From NCBI GenBank assembly GCA_009379955.1, contig WHST01000001.1, positions 89,700 to 153,699 of the forward strand: a stretch of DNA of 64,000 nt, given 5' to 3'. Of this stretch, positions 39,241 through 48,997 are shown in pieces (positions within the stretch are counted from its first letter, which is position 1; each line of letters starts with the position of its first letter). Below the pieces are notes generated by a model that saw nothing but the letters and a program-made list of their open reading frames with translations, made no database searches and was not told where the DNA came from. The stretch comes from Streptosporangiales bacterium (lineage in GTDB: Bacteria; Actinomycetota; Actinomycetes; Streptosporangiales; WHST01). The position numbers were made by a program, and so were the translations under genes.

Positions 39241-40358
39241 GTGGCGGTATCCGGCGCGAGGCGTCGGAGCTCCGCGGTGACGGCGTCGATCAGCTCGTTC
39301 CAGGAGGTGGCGAACTTCTCCACCCCCTCCTCCTCGAGCACCCGGACGACGTCGTCGTAGGAGATGCCGATGTCGTCGAGGGCGCGGAGCGCGGACCTCG
39401 CGTCGTCGTAGTGAGCGCGCACGGAGTCGCCGGTCACCATGCCGTGGTCGGCGGTCGCGTGGATCGTCGCCTCGGGCATCGTGTTGACGACGCCGGGCGC
39501 GATGAGCTCGTCGACGTAGATGGTGTCGGGCATCGACGGGTCCTTGGTGCTCGTCGACGCCCACAGCGGACGCTGCGGACGGGCACCGGCGGCGCCGAGC
39601 GCCTGCCAGCGCTCGCTGCCGAACTTCTGCTCGTACAGCTCGTACGCGAGCCGCGCGTTCGCGATCGCCGCCTTGCCCTTCAGCGCGTTGGCCGCGTCGC
39701 CGCCGATCTTGTCGAGGCGCTTGTCGACCTCGGTGTCGACCCGGCTGACGAAGAACGACGCCACCGAGCCGATGAGCGAGAGATCGCGGCCGACCTTGCG
39801 CGCACGCTCGAGACCCTCGAAGAACGCGTCGATCACGTCGCCGTAGCGGTCGAGCGAGAAGATCAGCGTGACGTTGATGCTGATGCCCTCGGCGAGGCAC
39901 TGGCTGATCGCGGGCAGGCTCTCCACCGTGGCCGGGATCTTGATGAACAGGTTGGGCCGGTCGACCAGCCACCACAGCTGCCGCGCCTCGGCGATGGTGG
40001 CCTCGGTGTCGCCGGCGAGACGGGGGTCGACCTCGATCGAGACCCGGCCGTCGACGCCCGCCGTGGAGTCGTAGACCGGACGCAGCACGTCGCACGCCCA
40101 GCGGATGTCGTACGTCGTGATCATCCGCAGCGCCTCGCCGACGTCGACGCGGCGGGCCGCGAGGTCACGGGTCTGGTCGTCGTACTTGTCGGACCCGGTG
40201 ATCGCCTTCTGGAAGATCGTCGGGTTGCTCGTCACGCCGACGACGTGCTGGTCCTGCACGAGCTCGGCCAGGTTGCCGGAGGCGAGCCGCTCCCGCGAGA
40301 CGTCGTCCAGCCAGATCGCGACGCCCTCCGCGGACAGCCGCGCCAGGATCTCACTCAT
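39237..40358 (-). CDS. tal: Transaldolase
   Basis: 373 residues, the long actinobacterial type. Transfers a dihydroxyacetone unit from sedoheptulose-7-phosphate. The Schiff-base lysine is in [10 protein letters not shown] (about residues 135-144). [14 protein letters not shown] and [15 protein letters not shown] are conserved around the active site. It lies 34 bases after tkt. Confidence 0.96.
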   Translation of the reverse strand: MSEILARLSAEGVAIWLDDVSRERLASGNLAELVQDQHVVGVTSNPTIFQKAITGSDKYDDQTRDLAARRVDVGEALRMITTYDIRWACDVLRPVYDSTAGVDGRVSIEVDPRLAGDTEATIAEARQLWWLVDRPNLFIKIPATVESLPAISQCLAEGISINVTLIFSLDRYGDVIDAFFEGLERARKVGRDLSLIGSVASFFVSRVDTEVDKRLDKIGGDAANALKGKAAIANARLAYELYEQKFGSERWQALGAAGARPQRPLWASTSTKDPSMPDTIYVDELIAPGVVNTMPEATIHATADHGMVTGDSVRAHYDDARSALRALDDIGISYDDVVRVLEEEGVEKFATSWNELIDAVTAELRRLAPDTAT

Positions 40359-40392
40359 CGTCTGCTCCTCCTCGCGGTCGCGGGCACACGCG

Positions 40393-42441
40393 CTAGGCCC
40401 TCGACCTCTCCATGCTGGAATGTGCGGCCGCCACCACGCGCTCGGCGGTGAGGCCGTACTGCTCGTACAGGGTCTGGTAGTCGGCCGACGCGCCGTAGTG
40501 CTCCAGGCTCACACACTCGCCGGTGCCGCCGACGATCTCGTGCCAGCCCTGCGCGACCCCGGCCTCGATCGAGACGCGCGCGCGGACGGCCGGCGGGAAC
40601 ACCGTGTCGCGGTACGCCTGGTCCTGCTCCTTGAACCACTCGACGCAGGGCATCGACACCACCCGGGTGGGCGTGCCCTCGACCTGCAGCCGCTCGCGGG
40701 CCGCCAGCGCGATCTGCACCTCGCTGCCGGTGCCGACGACGACGACCTCGGGCAGGCCGCCCTCGGCGTCGGCGAGCACGTAGCCGCCGCGGGCCACGCC
40801 CTCCGCGGACGCCATGCCCGCGCCGGGGGACCTGTCGAAGACCGGGACGTTCTGCCGGGTGAGCAGGAGACCGGCGGGCCGGTCGGTGTGCTCCAGCACC
40901 GTGCGCCACGCGATCGCGGTCTCGTTGGCGTCGGCCGGCCGGACGACGTCGAGGCCGGGGATCGCGCGCAGCGCGGCGAAGTGCTCGATCGGCTGGTGGG
41001 TCGGGCCGTCCTCGCCGAGACCGACGGAGTCGTGGGTCCAGACGTAGATCGCCGGGATGCCCATCAACGCCGCGAGGCGGACCGAGCCGCGCATGTAGTC
41101 GCTGAAGGTGAGGAAGGTGCCGCCGTAGGGGCGGGTGAGACCGGCCAGGCAGATGCCGCTCAGCGCGGCACCCATCGCATGCTCGCGGACGCCGAAGTGG
41201 ATGTTGCGGCCGTAGGGCGACTCGGGGAGGAACCGCGGCTCGCCCTTGATGTCGGTGTTGTTGGAGCCGGTGAGGTCGGCGGAGCCGCCCCACAACTCGG
41301 GGAGCACCGGGGCGAGCGCGTTGATGACCGCGCCGGACGCCTTGCGCGTCGCGACGGCCTTGCCCGCCTCGAACGTCGGGAGGCTGTCGGTCCAGCCGTT
41401 CGGCAGCCGGCGCGCGACGAGCCGGTCGAGCTCGGCGGCGCGGTCGGCGTCGGCCTCGCGCCAGGCGACGTAGCGCTTGTCCCACTCGGCGCGCAGCTCG
41501 CGACCGCGGTCGGCGACCTGCCTTGCGTGGGCGAGCACGTCGTCGGGCACGTCGAACGTCTTCGCCGGGTCGAAGCCGAGGATCTCCTTGGTCGCCGCGA
41601 CCTCGCCGGCGCCGAGCGCCGAGCCGTGGGCCGGGCCGGTGTTCTGCGCGTTGGGCGCGGGCCACGCGATGATCGACCGCACGCTGATCAGCGACGGACG
41701 CTCGGTCTCGTCGCGGGCGGCGACGAGCGCGTCGTGCACGGCCTGGACGTCGTTGACGTCGTCGAGGGTCTGGGTGTGCCAGCCGTACGCGGCGTACCTG
41801 GCCGCCACGTCCTCGCTGAACGCGACGTCGGTGTTGCCGTCGATGGAGATGTGGTTGTCGTCGTACAGGACCACGAGGTTGCCGAGTCGCTGGTGACCGG
41901 CGAGGCTCGACGCCTCGCTCGCGACGCCCTCCTGCATGTCGCCGTCGGAGGCGAACACCCAGACCGTGTGGTCGAGGATGCCGTCGCCGGCCGCCGCGTC
42001 GGCGTCGAGCATGCCGCGCACGCGACGCGCGCCCATCGCCATGCCGACCGCGGTGCTGATGCCCTGGCCGAGTGGACCCGTGGTGGTCTCGACGCCGGCC
42101 GTGTGGCCGTACTCCGGGTGTCCGGGCGTGAGGCTGCCCCACCGCCGGTACGCCTTGAGGTCATCGAGGGTGAGGCCGTACCCGGAGAGGAAGAGCTGGA
42201 TGTACAGGGTGAGGCTGCTGTGCCCGCACGACAGGACGAACCGGTCGCGGCCGAGCCACTCGGGATCGGACGGGTCGTGCCTGAGGAGTCGCTGGTAGAG
42301 CAGGTAGGCGGCCGGTGCGAGGCTCATCGCCGTGCCCGGGTGGCCGTTGCCGACCTGTTCGACGGCGTCCATCGCCAGGACGCGGACGACATCGACGGCC
42401 CTGGCGTCGAGATCGGTCCACTCCAGCTTCACCTCGGTCAT
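40393..42441 (-). CDS. tkt: Transketolase
   Basis: 682 residues. Thiamine-diphosphate enzyme of the non-oxidative pentose phosphate path. [19 protein letters not shown] near the N-terminus, [13 protein letters not shown] (about 115-127) and the ThDP motif [19 protein letters not shown] (about 164-182) ending in YDDN are clear. The pyrimidine domain has [11 protein letters not shown] and [10 protein letters not shown]. First gene of the operon; the 211-base gap to the divergent ctaB should hold its promoter, though no strong -35/-10 pair was seen. Confidence 0.97.
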   Translation of the reverse strand: MTEVKLEWTDLDARAVDVVRVLAMDAVEQVGNGHPGTAMSLAPAAYLLYQRLLRHDPSDPEWLGRDRFVLSCGHSSLTLYIQLFLSGYGLTLDDLKAYRRWGSLTPGHPEYGHTAGVETTTGPLGQGISTAVGMAMGARRVRGMLDADAAAGDGILDHTVWVFASDGDMQEGVASEASSLAGHQRLGNLVVLYDDNHISIDGNTDVAFSEDVAARYAAYGWHTQTLDDVNDVQAVHDALVAARDETERPSLISVRSIIAWPAPNAQNTGPAHGSALGAGEVAATKEILGFDPAKTFDVPDDVLAHARQVADRGRELRAEWDKRYVAWREADADRAAELDRLVARRLPNGWTDSLPTFEAGKAVATRKASGAVINALAPVLPELWGGSADLTGSNNTDIKGEPRFLPESPYGRNIHFGVREHAMGAALSGICLAGLTRPYGGTFLTFSDYMRGSVRLAALMGIPAIYVWTHDSVGLGEDGPTHQPIEHFAALRAIPGLDVVRPADANETAIAWRTVLEHTDRPAGLLLTRQNVPVFDRSPGAGMASAEGVARGGYVLADAEGGLPEVVVVGTGSEVQIALAARERLQVEGTPTRVVSMPCVEWFKEQDQAYRDTVFPPAVRARVSIEAGVAQGWHEIVGGTGECVSLEHYGASADYQTLYEQYGLTAERVVAAAHSSMERSRA

Positions 42442-42652
42442 GCGGCTCCTTCCTCCCGTTCACCACCTCGAGCCTATCCCCGCGCGAGGGGTACGAAGCA
42501 GAACCTTCCCACCCGTGGCCGGCCCATGCTCAGGGGGGTCGCAGCGACTCGCTGACCCTCACCGGGGTGTGGCGGTGACGGAGCACTAGAGTGACCTCGC
42601 CACTGTCCGTCCGAACGTTTGAGGTATGCGTGGTCCGCCCCGAGGCTCACTC

Positions 42653-43597
42653 GTGACCGCTGTCACGAGCCGTCCACCGGCTCTCGACTCCGTCGAACGG
42701 GCGCCCCGGACGTTCGCGACGACGCTTCGTGCGTACGTCGGCCTCACCAAGCCGCGCATCATCGAGCTGCTGCTGATCACCACCGTCCCCGTGATGTTCC
42801 TCGCGGCCCGCGGCGTGCCGCCGCTGTGGCCGGTGGTCGCGACGCTCATCGGCGGCACGCTGTCGGCCGGCAGCGCCAACGCGCTGAACTGCTACATCGA
42901 CCGTGACATCGACATGGCGATGCGCCGCACCAGGCGCCGCCCGCTGCCGTCGGCGTCGGTGACGCCGCGTGAGGCGCTCGTCTTCGGCACGGTGCTCGGC
43001 ATCGTGTCCACGGTCTGGCTGGCGCTGGCGGTCAACCCGCTCTCGGCGTGGCTGGCGCTCGGCGCCAACCTCTTCTACGTCTTCGGCTACTCGCTCCTGC
43101 TCAAGCGGCGCACGTCCGCCAACATCGTCTGGGGCGGGATCGCCGGCTGCTTCCCGACCCTCATCGGCTGGACGGCGATCACCGGTCGGCTCTCGCTCGC
43201 CCCGGTGGCGCTCTTCCTCGTGGTGTTCTTCTGGACCCCGCCGCACACCTGGGCGCTGGCGATCCGTTACCGCGACGACTACGCGACCGCGGGCGTGCCC
43301 ATGCTCCCCGCCGTCGCTCCCGCACGGACCGTCGCCTGGCGCATCCTGGTGTACAGCGTCCTGACCGTGGCAGCCTCGCTGCTGCTCTGGCCGCTGGCGC
43401 ACACCGGTCCCGTCTACGTCATCGCGGCAGCAGTGCTCGGCGTCGTCCTCCTCGTCGAGGCGGGCAACCTGCTGCGCCGGGCGTGGGCGAACGGCGACAA
43501 CGCCGCCCTGCTCAAGCCGATGCGTCTCTTCCACTGGTCGAACATGTACGTCGCGCTGCTCTTCGTCGCGGTGGCGGTCGATGCGCTCCTGCGCTGA
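42653..43597 (+). CDS. ctaB: Protohaem IX farnesyltransferase (haem O synthase)
   Basis: 314 residues with about eight to nine membrane segments. Adds a farnesyl group to haem b, giving haem O. The prenyltransferase aspartate motifs are [21 protein letters not shown] (seen as [15 protein letters not shown] then RRRPLP) and the second DDY region [16 protein letters not shown]. The GTG at 42653 has GAGG about 7 bases upstream; an ATG at 42626 has only one base after GAGG and is less likely. It is divergent from tkt, as is common in actinobacteria. Confidence 0.94.
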   Translation: MTAVTSRPPALDSVERAPRTFATTLRAYVGLTKPRIIELLLITTVPVMFLAARGVPPLWPVVATLIGGTLSAGSANALNCYIDRDIDMAMRRTRRRPLPSASVTPREALVFGTVLGIVSTVWLALAVNPLSAWLALGANLFYVFGYSLLLKRRTSANIVWGGIAGCFPTLIGWTAITGRLSLAPVALFLVVFFWTPPHTWALAIRYRDDYATAGVPMLPAVAPARTVAWRILVYSVLTVAASLLLWPLAHTGPVYVIAAAVLGVVLLVEAGNLLRRAWANGDNAALLKPMRLFHWSNMYVALLFVAVAVDALLR

Positions 43598-43675
43598 ACG
43601 AGCTCCCAAGCGGGGACGGCTCGCCGGCGACGGGTGTGGCGCCGCTGCGCCGGGGGAGGGCTAGGCTTCCCAGCC

Positions 43676-45175
43676 ATGACTACGAGCTCATGGGTGAGGG
43701 AGACGCTCGAGGGGCGTGCGGGGCGTCCGCGCAGGCCCGTCCTCGGCGTCCTCGGGTGGTGCGGTGTCGGAGTGTGCGGGCTCCTCGCCCTCGGCTACGT
43801 GTTCCTCGCCGGCGGACCTGGTGGGTTCATCCTCGGGCTGCTCTTCGCCCTGCTGCCGGTGCCGCTGCTGGTCTTCGCGATCCTCAGCCTCGACCGGCTC
43901 GAGCCGGAGCCGACGCGCAACCTGGTGCTCACGTTCGCCTGGGGCGCCGCGGTCTCGATCGCCATCGCGCTCGCGCTCGGCATCCCGCTCAACCTGGTGT
44001 CCGACGCACCGCTGTGGGGCCTGTCGGTCGTCGCGCCGTTCACCGAGGAGCTCGCCAAGGGCGCGATCATCTTCATCATCCTGCACGTGCGGAAGACCGA
44101 GCTCGACGGCCCGACCGACGGGATCATCTACGCCGGCATGGTGGGCCTGGGTTTCGCATTCACCGAGAACATCATGTACTACGGCATGGCGCTCAACGAA
44201 GGAGCGGGCAACCTCGTCGGCACGTTCGTGATGCGCGGGATCTTCTCCCCGCTCGCGCACCCGCTGTTCACCGCCGCGACCGGCATCGCGCTGGGATATG
44301 CGGCGCTCAAGCGCGACACGGCGATGCGCTGGGTGCTGCCGATCGGCGGGCTCATCGTCGCGATGATCCTGCACGGCGCCTGGAACGGTCTCAGCACCCT
44401 GTTCAGCATCTTCGGACTGGCGTTCGTGTACTTCTGCCTCATGGTCCCGATGCTCGTCGCGTGCATCCTCATCGCGTACTTCGACCGCAAGCGGGTACTG
44501 CGCTCGATGACCACCCACCTGCCGGCGTACGTGCCCGCGGGCATCTTCGCCCACGACGAGGTCGGCCTGCTGTCGACGATGAAGTCGCGCCGCAAGATGC
44601 GCCACCTGATGCGCGACTACCAGCAGGCCGCGACCGAGCTGGCGATGCTCGACGACCATGCCGCGCGGGGCACCGCGGGCGCGGAGTACGGCCCGCGGCG
44701 CGAGGCGCTCGTCCGCATCCTGATGATGTGCAAGCGGGCGTTCCCCGGCAACGAGCGGATGGCCCAGAACCTCGCCGAGGTCGAGGGCACCCTGCCGCCG
44801 CCCCCGATGCCCAAGCGCCCGGTCGGAGCGCCGATCCCGCCGCAGCAGGGCCAACGGATGGGGCCGCCCCCCGGATACCCGATGGGCCCGCCCCCGGGTC
44901 AGCTGCAGGGCCCGCCGATGGGCCTACCGCCGGGCGGCCCGCAGGGCCCGCCCCCCGGACCCGGTCCGCAGCCGGGTGGGCCCGGCCCGCAGTACGGCCG
45001 GCCACCGGGACCCCCGCAGGGCCCGCCTCCCGGGTACGGGCAGCAGGGTCCTGTCGGTCCGGGTCCCGGCGGTCCCCAGGGACCGCCCGGTCCCCAGGGA
45101 CCGCCCGGTCCCCAAGGGCCGCCCTCGAGCGAGCCGCCGGGCCAGCAGCCCGACCGGTGGCGGCCGGTCTCCTGA
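43676..45175 (+). CDS. PrsW-family intramembrane metalloprotease with collagen-like C-terminal tail
   Basis: 499 residues. About eight membrane segments in residues 20-285. PrsW signatures: the FTEELAKGAIIF glutamate pair (about residues 121-132), GFAFTENIMYYG, FSPLAHPLFTAATGIALGY and ILHGAWNGLS, giving the Glu/His metal centre of this site-1 protease family. PrsW proteins cleave anti-sigma factors or other membrane proteins. A cytoplasmic helical part (about 290-380) is followed by a tail of about 120 residues rich in GPP, GPQ and PGG repeats, like the heads of the zinc peptidases at 21-27 kb. The substrate is unknown. TAGGCT lies eight bases before the ATG, a possible leaderless -10. Confidence 0.87.
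   Translation: MTTSSWVRETLEGRAGRPRRPVLGVLGWCGVGVCGLLALGYVFLAGGPGGFILGLLFALLPVPLLVFAILSLDRLEPEPTRNLVLTFAWGAAVSIAIALALGIPLNLVSDAPLWGLSVVAPFTEELAKGAIIFIILHVRKTELDGPTDGIIYAGMVGLGFAFTENIMYYGMALNEGAGNLVGTFVMRGIFSPLAHPLFTAATGIALGYAALKRDTAMRWVLPIGGLIVAMILHGAWNGLSTLFSIFGLAFVYFCLMVPMLVACILIAYFDRKRVLRSMTTHLPAYVPAGIFAHDEVGLLSTMKSRRKMRHLMRDYQQAATELAMLDDHAARGTAGAEYGPRREALVRILMMCKRAFPGNERMAQNLAEVEGTLPPPPMPKRPVGAPIPPQQGQRMGPPPGYPMGPPPGQLQGPPMGLPPGGPQGPPPGPGPQPGGPGPQYGRPPGPPQGPPPGYGQQGPVGPGPGGPQGPPGPQGPPGPQGPPSSEPPGQQPDRWRPVS
45071..45124 (+). repeat. Three 18-base tandem repeats in the PrsW tail
   Basis: The unit GGTCCCCAGGGACCGCCC occurs exactly at 45071-45088 and 45089-45106, and with two changes at 45107-45124. 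It encodes Gly-Pro-Gln-Gly-Pro-Pro, a collagen-like triplet pair. Copy number is likely to vary between strains. Confidence 0.85.
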
Positions 45176-45200
45176 CATCCGGCCGTCGAGTGCGGGTCGG

Positions 45201-46409
45201 TCACCGGTCGGCGATGGTGTCGGCGCCCGCGTAGTCGGGGAGCTCGACGTCCGTCGCGAGGGAGTCGCTGCTCGACACGAGCAGCCGGCGGCCCAGCCGG
45301 GTCCGGAACACGGAGTCACGCAGCCACAGCCCGCCGCGGGTGCGCGGGGCGAGGAACGCGCCCGGGTTCGCGCGCTTCTGCCAGCGCCCGGAGTAGCCAC
45401 GCATCCGGCGCTCGTACGCGGCGTAGGCGGTGCGGTGGTCGCCGCCCGCGGCGGCGAGCTCCCCGGCGAGCACGTACGCCCCGACGACGCCGGTGCCCAC
45501 GCCCATGCCGCCGAGGGTGACGCCCCAGCCGGCGTCGCCGAGCAGCACGATCCTGCCGGTGGACCAGTGCGGGACGCTCACGTGGCTGATCGAGTCGAAG
45601 TACAGGTCCTCCGCGCGGGTCAGCGACTCGAGCAGGTGGGGAACGTGCCAGGGCATTCCGGCGAACGCCTCGGTGACGACCTGCTTCTGCCGCTCGACGT
45701 CGCGCCATCCGACGTCCAGCCGCGGCGACGCGAACACGACGAGGGCGCCGGCGCTGGACGGATCGCGGGAGTCGGCGGCGACGCTGGCCATCCGGCCGGG
45801 CTCGTTGTACTGCTGCGCGACGGTGTCCACCCCGAGGTCGTTCGGCAGGTCCCAGCCCGCGAGGTAGTGACCGAGGTGCCGCACGTACCGCGACTCCTCG
45901 CCGAACGCGAGACGCCGAACGGTCGAGTGCAGTCCGTCCGCGCCGACGACGAGGTCGAAGGTCCGTGGCGCGGCGGTGGCGAACTCGACGTGCACGCCGT
46001 CCGCACGCTCGGTCAGGCTCGTGACGGTGTCGCCGAAGAGGAACTCGACGCGCTCGGCGCACCGCTCGCACAGGACCCGGGACAGGTCGCGGCGGTGGAC
46101 CTCGACCTCGCCGCCCGCGAACTCCTCGGGCAACCGGAAGATCTCCCGGCCGTTCTCGTCGACACGGCACATCGCGCCGCCGTGGGTCTGGATCCCGCGG
46201 AGCTCGTCGAGGATGCCCATCCTCTCCAGCACGCCCAGGTGCGTCGGGCCGCGGAAGTCGACGGCGAAGCCGCTCGACCGGAGCGCGGGGGCGATCTCGA
46301 TCACGGTCGTGTCCGCACCGTACCGGGAGAGCCAGGACGCCACCGCGGGCCCGGCGACGCCGGCACCGGAGACGAGGACGCGCGTACCGCGCAGGGGAGT
46401 GGAGTGCAT
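45201..46409 (-). CDS. FAD-dependent monooxygenase (PHBH/TetX-like)
   Basis: 402 residues. FAD-binding GxGxxG as VLVSGAGVAGPAVASWL near the N-terminus (about residues 11-27). The DG motif is DLVVGADGLHSTVRR (about 153-167), and the second FAD-contact motif is RIVLLGDAGWGVTLGGMGVGTG cut near 287-308. These fit class A flavin monooxygenases that hydroxylate aromatic or polyketide compounds, including tetracycline-inactivating TetX. The substrate is unknown. It is divergent from a TetR gene across 94 bases that carry an inverted repeat, so it is probably repressed by that protein. Confidence 0.87.
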   Translation of the reverse strand: MHSTPLRGTRVLVSGAGVAGPAVASWLSRYGADTTVIEIAPALRSSGFAVDFRGPTHLGVLERMGILDELRGIQTHGGAMCRVDENGREIFRLPEEFAGGEVEVHRRDLSRVLCERCAERVEFLFGDTVTSLTERADGVHVEFATAAPRTFDLVVGADGLHSTVRRLAFGEESRYVRHLGHYLAGWDLPNDLGVDTVAQQYNEPGRMASVAADSRDPSSAGALVVFASPRLDVGWRDVERQKQVVTEAFAGMPWHVPHLLESLTRAEDLYFDSISHVSVPHWSTGRIVLLGDAGWGVTLGGMGVGTGVVGAYVLAGELAAAGGDHRTAYAAYERRMRGYSGRWQKRANPGAFLAPRTRGGLWLRDSVFRTRLGRRLLVSSSDSLATDVELPDYAGADTIADR

Positions 46410-46437
46410 GGGTGCCGCTTTTCGATGAGGGTGAGTT

Positions 46438-46474
46438 ACTGTGTCTATCGGATACAGTGGACCTTAGACACAGT
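46438..46474. promoter_or_regulatory. Probable TetR operator between the monooxygenase and TetR genes
   Basis: ACTGTGTCTA (46438-46447) is mirrored exactly by TAGACACAGT (46465-46474) with a 17-base spacer that holds another half-like ATACAGT. The divergent gene pair and shared gap fit control of both genes by the TetR-family product. Confidence 0.65.
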
Positions 46475-46503
46475 TATCCGCCCGTGGCAAGGGAGATGAG
46501 CGG

Positions 46504-47208
46504 ATGAACGTCGTCGAGCTGCTCTGGGACGAGCGACCACCGCCGCGGCGGGGGCCGAGACCCACGCTCACCGTCGAGGCGATCGCCTCGGCCGCGATCG
46601 AGATCGCCGACGCCGAGGGGCTCGCTGGCGTCACCATGGAGCGCACCGCGCGGGCGGTGGGCGTCACCAAGATGGCGGTCTACCGGTACGTCCCCGGCAA
46701 GGTCGAGCTCGTCGCCCTCATGACCGACCTCGCGCTCGGCGACCCCCCGCACCCGGACACGGTCACCCACGGCTGGCGTGCGGGGCTCGACGCGTGGGCC
46801 AGGGAGCTCGGCGTCCGGCTCGCCCGCCATCCGTGGGTGCTCGAGACGACGCTCGGCGCGCGCGTCCTCGGCCCGCGGGAGCTGGGATGGACGGAGCGCG
46901 CTGTCGCCGCGCTCGCCGGCACCGGGCTCGCCGGCGCGGAGATGCTCGACGTGGTCGCGACGGTGGTCGGGCACATCAGGACGATGACCGAGCAGGCGAC
47001 GGCGTCGGCCACCGGCACGCCCGAGCAGGACATGGACACGACGATCACCGCGCTGCTGCGGGGCCGGGAGGACCGCTTCCCCGCACTGGTGGCGGCGCTC
47101 GCGTCGACGGTCGCCGAGTCGCAGGACCAGGCGCTCGACTTCGGCCTCGAGCGCATCCTCGACGGCGTGGAGCTGCTCGTCGCCGCGCGGGCGGGCGGGT
47201 CCCCGTAG
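46504..47208 (+). CDS. TetR family transcriptional regulator
   Basis: 234 residues. The N-terminal HTH (about residues 21-68) reads TVEAIASAAIEIADAEG, then MERTARAVGVTKMAVYRYVPGKVEL. The C-terminal ligand domain resembles the tetracycline-repressor-type C domain. AGGGAG lies about 9 bases before the ATG. It probably controls itself and the divergent FAD monooxygenase through the inverted repeat in the shared gap; the inducer is unknown. Confidence 0.9.
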   Translation: MNVVELLWDERPPPRRGPRPTLTVEAIASAAIEIADAEGLAGVTMERTARAVGVTKMAVYRYVPGKVELVALMTDLALGDPPHPDTVTHGWRAGLDAWARELGVRLARHPWVLETTLGARVLGPRELGWTERAVAALAGTGLAGAEMLDVVATVVGHIRTMTEQATASATGTPEQDMDTTITALLRGREDRFPALVAALASTVAESQDQALDFGLERILDGVELLVAARAGGSP

Positions 47209-47215
47209 GGAGGCG

Positions 47216-48148
47216 TCAGGCGCGGACCCTCATGGCGTAGAGCAGGCGGAGCGCCGCGACCCAGAGGACGCACGCGGCGAGCACGTGCAGGCTGACCAGC
47301 GCGGCGGGCACGCCGGTGAAGTACTGGACGAGCCCGATCGCGGCCTGCGCGACGAGGACGCCGGACAGCTGCAGCAGGCGGGTGAACGCCGGGCCCTCGG
47401 GGCGGGTGCGGCGCAGGGCGACGACGAGGGCGACGACGAGCGCCATCGTGACCCAGACCAGTCCGGAGTGCACCTTCGCGACGTCCTCGAGCTGGAACGG
47501 GTAGCGCACGGAGTCGGCGTCGCCGGCATGCGGACCCGAGCCGGTCACGACCGTGCCGGCGACCATCACCAGCAGCACCGCGACGGTGAGCGCCTGGACG
47601 AGCCGGTGCACCAGCGGCCGCACGACCACCCGCGGCGCTCCGTCGCCCTCGTGGGTGCGGACGTGCAGCGTCACCGTCAGCGCGATCATCACGAGCGTGC
47701 CGAGGAAGTGCGCCGTGACCCAGCCGGGCGTGAGCGCGTACCAGACCGTGAGCCCGCCGATGATGCCCTGCAGCAGCACGCCGGCGGGCAGCAGCGCGGC
47801 GAGGAGGACGACGTCGCGTCGGCGCGGACGCATCCGCAGCGCGACGAGCAGGCAGAACGCGACGGTCGCGAACACGGCGACACCGAGCATCCGGTTGCCG
47901 AACTCGATCGCCATGTTGAGCACGGGGTGGTCGGGGCTGTGCGTCGGCACCAGGCTGTCGCCGGTGCAGCGCGGCCAGTCGGGGCAGCCGAGGCCGGAGC
48001 TGGTGACCCGGACGACCGCACCCGTGAACGCGATGCCGACGTTCGCGACGACCGCCGCGAATGCGGCGCGCCGCATCGCCGCGGGTGACGGCTCCCACGC
48101 GGCCAACGCGCGCAGCGGGTTCGACGGGGCGGGGGAGGACGTCGTCAC
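47216..48148 (-). CDS. ctaA: Haem A synthase (COX15/CtaA)
   Basis: 310 residues with about eight membrane segments. Oxidises haem O to haem A for cytochrome c oxidase. The first half has VRVTSSGLGCPDWPRCTGD, carrying the paired cysteines of Gram-positive CtaA, and histidines follow in HPVLNMAIEFGNR and TAHFLG. The second half repeats the pattern with DVAKVHSGLVW and SLHVLAACVLW. The start is the GTG at 48148, with TACGAT six bases upstream (leaderless); an open frame continues upstream but crosses a palindromic repeat. It is convergent with the TetR gene. Confidence 0.93.
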   Translation of the reverse strand: MTTSSPAPSNPLRALAAWEPSPAAMRRAAFAAVVANVGIAFTGAVVRVTSSGLGCPDWPRCTGDSLVPTHSPDHPVLNMAIEFGNRMLGVAVFATVAFCLLVALRMRPRRRDVVLLAALLPAGVLLQGIIGGLTVWYALTPGWVTAHFLGTLVMIALTVTLHVRTHEGDGAPRVVVRPLVHRLVQALTVAVLLVMVAGTVVTGSGPHAGDADSVRYPFQLEDVAKVHSGLVWVTMALVVALVVALRRTRPEGPAFTRLLQLSGVLVAQAAIGLVQYFTGVPAALVSLHVLAACVLWVAALRLLYAMRVRA

Positions 48149-48154
48149 CCCGTC

Positions 48155-48160
48155 ATCGTA
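48155..48160 (-). promoter_or_regulatory. Leaderless -10 box of ctaA
   Basis: TACGAT on the minus strand ends six bases before the ctaA GTG. The palindromic repeat at 48171-48219 lies just upstream, in the region where a -35 would be. Confidence 0.5.
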
Positions 48161-48170
48161 GGAACCGCGC

Positions 48171-48219
48171 GTTGTCAGAACCTCAGCGGGCCATGGCCTG
48201 CTGTCGAGTCTCATAACTC
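48171..48219. repeat. Diverged palindrome, copy 3 of the dispersed family
   Basis: The left arm GTTGTCAGAACCTCAGCGGG (48171-48190) shares its TTGTCAG-AACCT block with copy 2 and its CCTCAGC-GG block with copy 1. The centre is CCATGG. The right arm starts correctly (CCTGCTG) but then diverges, ending TCATAACTC instead of the expected TGACAACTC. It fills the gap between the ctaA start and the stop of the ABC-2 permease gene, so it could be the terminator of the latter. Confidence 0.75.
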
Positions 48220-48997
48220 ACTCCCAGCGGAACGTCCGCGCCGCCGCGACCAGCGTCACCAGTGCCCAGGCGGCGAGCACGGCCGCGGCGAGGACGGGGA
48301 ACCCGGTGCCGTGCTCGAGGACGTCGCGCAGTCCCTCGGCGAGCGCGGTGGACGGGAGCGCGTGCAGGACGGCCGCGACCCGGTCGGGGAACACCCGGAC
48401 GGGCAGGAGGACGCCGCCGACCGCGAGGAGCACGACGTACACGAGGTTGGCCGCGGCCAGCGTCGCCTCGGCGCGCAGCGTGCCGGCCAGCAGCAGGCCG
48501 AGGCCGCTGAACGCTGCCGTGCCGAGCAGCAGCAGGACCGCCACGGACCCCGGGTCGCCCTGGGGTCGCCAGCCCAGCGCGACGGCGACCAGGCAGAGGA
48601 GCGCCACCTGGCCGAGCTCGATCGCGACGACGGCGAGCGTCTTGCCGACGAGCAGTCCGGTGCGCCCGAGCGGCGTGGCGCCGAGCAGCTTGAGAGCGCC
48701 GTACCGGCGTTCGAAACCGGTGGCGATCGCCTGGCCGGTGAACGCCGTCGACATCACCGCGAGGGCGAGGACCCCCGGAGTGACCGTGTCGACGGGACGC
48801 GGGCCGAGCGGCAGGATCGGCACGTTCGCGAGAAGCACGAGCGCGCCGACCGGGATCACCAGCGTCAGGAGCAGCTGCTCGCCGTTGCGCAGCTGCTGGC
48901 GCAGCTCGTGGACGGCGTACGCGAGGACGCGCCGGACGGCGGGAGCCGCGCCCGGTGCGGGCGACAGGTCGAGCCGACCCGGCGTCGCGGCGGTCAC
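48218..48997 (-). CDS. ABC-2 type transporter permease
   Basis: 259 residues with six predicted membrane segments and a cytoplasmic head of about 25 residues. The layout and motifs (VMSTAFTGQAIATGFERRYGALKLLGATPLGR near the middle, cut here) are typical of ABC-2 exporters of the drug or lipid type. The GTG overlaps the ATPase stop by 4 bases. In many actinobacteria such a pair lies between ctaA and sufR; its substrate is unknown. Confidence 0.88.
   Translation of the reverse strand: MTAATPGRLDLSPAPGAAPAVRRVLAYAVHELRQQLRNGEQLLLTLVIPVGALVLLANVPILPLGPRPVDTVTPGVLALAVMSTAFTGQAIATGFERRYGALKLLGATPLGRTGLLVGKTLAVVAIELGQVALLCLVAVALGWRPQGDPGSVAVLLLLGTAAFSGLGLLLAGTLRAEATLAAANLVYVVLLAVGGVLLPVRVFPDRVAAVLHALPSTALAEGLRDVLEHGTGFPVLAAAVLAAWALVTLVAAARTFRWE

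Noticed and set aside
45071-45124. Tandem 18-base repeats considered as a CRISPR array
   Set aside because: Units are directly adjacent with no spacers and are in frame with a collagen-like tail; no cas genes are nearby.
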